From Lycorma delicatula (Eukaryota > Arthropoda > Insecta > Hemiptera > Fulgoridae): a stretch of DNA of 64,000 nt. Of this stretch, positions 60,568 to 64,000 are shown one piece after another. Position numbers and translations under genes: made by a program. The notes below the pieces were generated by a model. That model was not told the DNA's origin and made no database searches. It worked only from the letters and a program-made list of their open reading frames with translations. Positions within the stretch are counted from its first letter, which is position 1; every line of letters starts with the position of its first letter. The stretch spans positions 204,708,036-204,772,035 of the forward strand of contig NC_134456.1 in NCBI RefSeq assembly GCF_047948215.1. Direction: 5' to 3'.

Positions 60568-62150
60568 TAAACCTATATGAGAAGAATTTCTGAAAGACCT
60601 GAAAAATTGGCCTAGTTGAACAATCAAGTTGCTTAGAAATAATACTCAACCTACTAGGGTTAGGCGTTAGGCAAAAGGGTGGTTTTAAAACATGCTGTGC
60701 GACAGTATAACTTGACAAATCTGATCAGCTTAGAACAAAGTGACTGTGACATTTGCAACATTGCAAATGGTGAAGAAATAATATATTTTGCAAAACTGAA
60801 CAAAAAATACTTCATGCTTTAGTTAAACTTGATCACCAAAATTTCCCAGCTGTGGACACTGACAAGAAACCTACTGAAATAATTCTGGTTATGCTTTCAG
60901 CCTCTTGAAACTCTAGTAGCTTCAACGTTTTTGTAGTATAATAATCAGAACTCCCATTTTAATATTGAGACTATGGCTAAGCTGGAAAATCTGCAGAATT
61001 CAAAAATTTTGGAGAATGGTGGACTGAATCTTCAGTACAGTATTGATCACAGAGCCTACAGATTACAGATCGATATTCCTTACTTTGCCCTTCTAAAAAT
61101 CAATTTCAAATTCACATTCTCACCCACATGCAACAGTGTGTGTTCTCCCACCAATTGCAACCTACTTTATGTTGATCTGGTACTAATTAGAAGTTTTAAT
61201 ACTGAGCTATTAATGCTTAATGATACAGTATTAAAAACTATCATTAAGCATTAACAGCTTCTTGATTATCAAGTGTTGTAGACTTAACAATCCAATATTC
61301 AATACAGATTTTTGTTTCAATACAGATTTTTGTCTTTGCAGCACAAGCAGCTTTACATATTTGTTATGTATGTTTTCCAAGTGTGAATCCTTTTTGATTC
61401 CAGTAAAATAGGAACTTCAGGATTTAACTGTCTTTAGGTGAAGTCATCAGACTGACAAAGCTTGAAAAAACAAGAGTGTTTAACCATTATGTCATAGCAT
61501 CAAGATTAACATGAAAAGAATTTTTTTGTCATTATGAATAAAAGCTGTTCTTCCAGTGATCACTTTGACCACCATGTCAAAATTGTCAAGTTCTCAGAAC
61601 CGAAGTTTGATAAGCATAAAATTGCATGCAGGAAACACTTTCAAAACCTCAACAGATATTGTAAAGGATAATAATAATAGCGATGCTCAAACCACTTCAG
61701 GTCTTGATTGATCAGTAACTTCAAAGCAACTTAGTTTTGAGCATTATAGCAAGCAGACCCCTGCGGTGAGTTAACAGGTACACAATCACCATGAATTAAT
61801 TTAAAATCTCTGATCAAATTAACTTCACTTAGGATCCTTCAAGTTTTAAACAATATTAGTGTGAAGTTTGATCAGCATCAGAAAGGAAGTAAATTATAAA
61901 AATTTGTGATAAAATTTGGCAATAGACTTCCTATGTGATTTACGTGATGACAGTTCCCCTACAAATTATTTAGACCAAAAATAAGTCAGGCTGAAATAAG
62001 TGTTCCAACATTATCAAGAAAAATCTTTTGATGGATGTGATCCTAAAACTAAACTGTTTCCACACCAGGTGCATCATATGATTTGTGAGTGATGAACTCT
62101 TTCTAATTTAATTTACTTCATTTTGTAAGTAAGGAATTAGTTAATATTAA
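60568..62150. other. Probable unrecognised repeat remnants
   Basis: The sequence is less AT-biased than its surroundings, with scattered open frames (for example SLEQSDCDICNIANGEEI near 60,730 and the 60,973-61,254 frame) but no motif I can name. It may be an old transposon that contained the 155-bp inverted repeat. Confidence 0.35.
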
Positions 62151-63093
62151 ACAGTAAAAGATTATTTAACATGAGCTGTTGCACATGGCTCCACACCAAC
62201 TCCAGCTACAAGCAATCTTGTCAATTTACAGCTTTAAGATTTTAATATTTAAATTTTATTTTATAAATTTGAATAATGAAATTTATTACTTGTCAAGTAG
62301 TGCTAAGAGATGTGTAATAAAATTCCATTTATGTGCACTTATTGAGAGACAATAAGCTAATAAAAAGATACTTAAACTAAGATACAAATGACAGGATCAA
62401 GTAGGAGAATGTGAATAATCAAAAAATAAAAAACTAATTAAAACAGTTATAATTTTAATTATAAACAACTGTCCAATCAAATAACCCATTCAACATAATA
62501 AAAAAATACATTTAAACACAAATTGCTGCACAAGTAAAAAAAAAAATCTATAAAACCGGTAACAAATAAATGCTCGACTACAATTAAACTACTTATTCAC
62601 CTAAATTTTATCTCTTCAGACTTAATTTTAGCTATGTCCTGTTCTTGCAATAACTTGAGTACATTTGTTATGAAATAATTACAATATCAATTTGTTAATA
62701 ATAAACTTTATTCAAATATACTTAAAATTATGATATTGGCAATGTTTCCTTAATGATTTTCTTTGTACGCAAAAATATAAATTTAAAAAACCTCAACACT
62801 TTCAAATTAACAAAGTAAATTAATCAAGACAAAATATTTAATTTCATAATAGTCCATTTCTCAATCGAGATTCAAAAGTCATGATTTATTTTAATTATAG
62901 TTTATTATAAAGAAAATTGATTCACTGTTTCACTCAGGAAAATTAAAACACAAATTTCATGGAATAAGAGGCGACAACAAAAGATGTTTGAAGACAAGAA
63001 CAGGAACCAGTCACTGCACATTGGTATGTAAATAATGTTTGTTCAAAGTACAATACACAATGCTACTGACTCGCAGTATAAAAATTACGACTT
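62151..63093. other. Intergenic sequence and probable Hsp60 3'UTR
   Basis: Minus-strand aataaa sites at about 62,906 and 62,890 lie 190-205 bp past the Hsp60 stop. Otherwise AT-rich with nothing recognised. Confidence 0.45.
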
Positions 63094-63246
63094 TCACATC
63101 ATGCCACCCATACCGCCCATACCACCCATGCCACCCATTCCAGTTGGTATTGGTGGTTCTTCTTTTGGTATTTCTGTTACTACAGCTTCAGCTGTTGTTA
63201 AGAGGGATGCAACACCAGCAGCATCAGTTAATGCCGTTCTTACCAC
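63094..63246 (-). CDS. Hsp60: Hsp60 (mitochondrial chaperonin), last exon only
   Basis: Hsp60 is the ATP-driven folding chamber of the mitochondrial matrix. This exon opens after tttcag at 63252-63247 and runs to tga at 63096-63094, 50 codons. It encodes [36 protein letters not shown], and then four MGG repeats ending MM. The [16 protein letters not shown] block and the Gly-Gly-Met tail are diagnostic of eukaryotic Hsp60/GroEL. Earlier exons lie right of the window. AATAAA signals on this strand near 62,905 and 62,889 could end the transcript. The splice acceptor is inside a 126-bp tandem duplication. Confidence 0.95.
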   Translation of the reverse strand: MVRTALTDAAGVASLLTTAEAVVTEIPKEEPPIPTGMGGMGGMGGMGGMM

Positions 63247-63492
63247 CTGAAACAATAGCGAACAAATACCATGACAGCACAAAATGTCTTTACCAACTAA
63301 TTACAAATACATGTTATATGATTTTATAATAAAATTTGTGATTAATGCAAAAGCATTCTCACCTAATACCACCTGAAACAATAGCGATCAAATAGCATGA
63401 CAGCACAAAATGTCTTTACCAACTCATTACAAATACATGTTATATGATTTTATAATAAAATTTGTGATTAATGCAAAAGCATTCTCACCTAA
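63241..63492. repeat. 126-bp tandem duplication across the Hsp60 last-exon splice acceptor
   Basis: Two head-to-tail copies start at 63241 and 63367 with the same taccacctgaaacaatagcg opening and differ at only a few bases. Each copy holds the pyrimidine tract and cag|gtggta acceptor of the last Hsp60 exon. The copy nearer the coding exon is the one that gives an intact frame; use of the upstream copy would read into a stop after about 25 codons. Confidence 0.92.
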
Positions 63493-64000
63493 TACTTCTT
63501 GACACCACAATTCTAAAAGAAAAAAAAGAAAAAATTTACTACAGAAGAAATCTTTCGCTAGAATAAGTTTCCACCAAAGAGCAATGGTGTACTACCAGTA
63601 AAGCACAAAAATTTGCGTAGCAAAAAACTGGTTAATGCTAATTATTTCAGTAGCATCCTGTAATGAAAATTCTTCATTGAAAAGATAATTTTATTAAATT
63701 TTATAAAATTATCCACAAAAAAATAAAGAATTATAAAATAAAATAATATTTTATAAAATTCTTCTAAAAACTTAATTGGAGTTGGCAAATGGATGGGTAC
63801 ACAGGCTGGTTCATGGTAGTGCAAATGTTTGAATTTGGGCAGAGACTATGCATCAAGATTTTACCAGTGGGGGAAGATGGTGAAAACATGTATAAGAAAG
63901 ACTTACTCTGACGAGAAACTCACTGATCTCAGTTGCAAAGTTTTTGGCCAAATTCCTGTGCCTCAACAATCCCTCCCTTTTCCATTGAATGTGTACAAGG

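Noticed and set aside
63035..63329. Plus-strand frames with [11 protein letters not shown] repeats
   Set aside because: They are the antisense of the Hsp60 Gly-Gly-Met tail.
63905..64000. Minus-strand open segment QWKREGLLRHRNLAKNFATE with a gtaagt donor
   Set aside because: It does not match the Hsp60 sequence expected before VVRTAL, so it is not the neighbouring exon; it may be transposon-derived. The window ends here.

Overview
This window looks like nuclear DNA from an insect, possibly a hemipteroid (the exact lineage is inference). It is strongly AT-rich. It holds three conserved animal genes with long GT-AG introns, and it is packed with decayed mobile elements: mariner/Tc1, an IS630-like DDE family, piggyBac, hAT, Helitron, non-LTR retrotransposons and tRNA-derived SINEs. 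No bacterial operons, CRISPR arrays or rRNA genes were seen.

Host genes. (1) ABCF2, minus strand. Eight coding exons were placed by hand between 32,241 (start codon) and 2,135. All splice phases agree and together they give 406 codons: the N-terminal tail, the first ATP-binding domain and the linker. The second ATP-binding domain is not seen and should lie left of base 1. (2) Rab18, plus strand, 41,469-58,599. All five coding exons are present and give a complete 209-residue GTPase ending in CSVV. (3) Hsp60, minus strand. Only the last exon is recognised (63,094-63,246), ending in the Gly-Gly-Met tail; the rest lies right of the window. ABCF2 and Rab18 are divergently arranged. ABCF2 has a splice acceptor just before its ATG, so it has a non-coding first exon somewhere upstream, perhaps near 40.7 kb beside the Rab18 start.

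Layout. 1-32 kb: ABCF2 exons separated by introns full of transposon relics, including a mariner copy (9.06-11.4 kb) that contains both a LINE fragment and a SINE. 32-41 kb: ABCF2 upstream/5'UTR intron with an IS630/Tc1-type element, two LINE fragments, a mariner relic and a Helitron. 41-58.6 kb: Rab18, whose introns carry a SINE, an internally deleted mariner with well-kept termini, a LINE relic, a mariner relic, a hAT element with an 8-bp target duplication, and a large element with ~700-bp terminal inverted repeats around an unusual orphan ORF. 58.6-63 kb: intergenic sequence with a perfect 155-bp inverted repeat. 63-64 kb: the Hsp60 end, with its 3' splice site inside a 126-bp tandem duplication.

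Most interesting. The long-TIR element at 49.8-54.6 kb carries a broken ORF of a family I cannot name, with a cluster of canonical heat-shock-element arrays just upstream of that ORF. Perfect short-spacer inverted repeats recur at several places and look like template-switch scars. Two host splice acceptors (Rab18 exon 3 and the Hsp60 last exon) sit inside recent local duplications.
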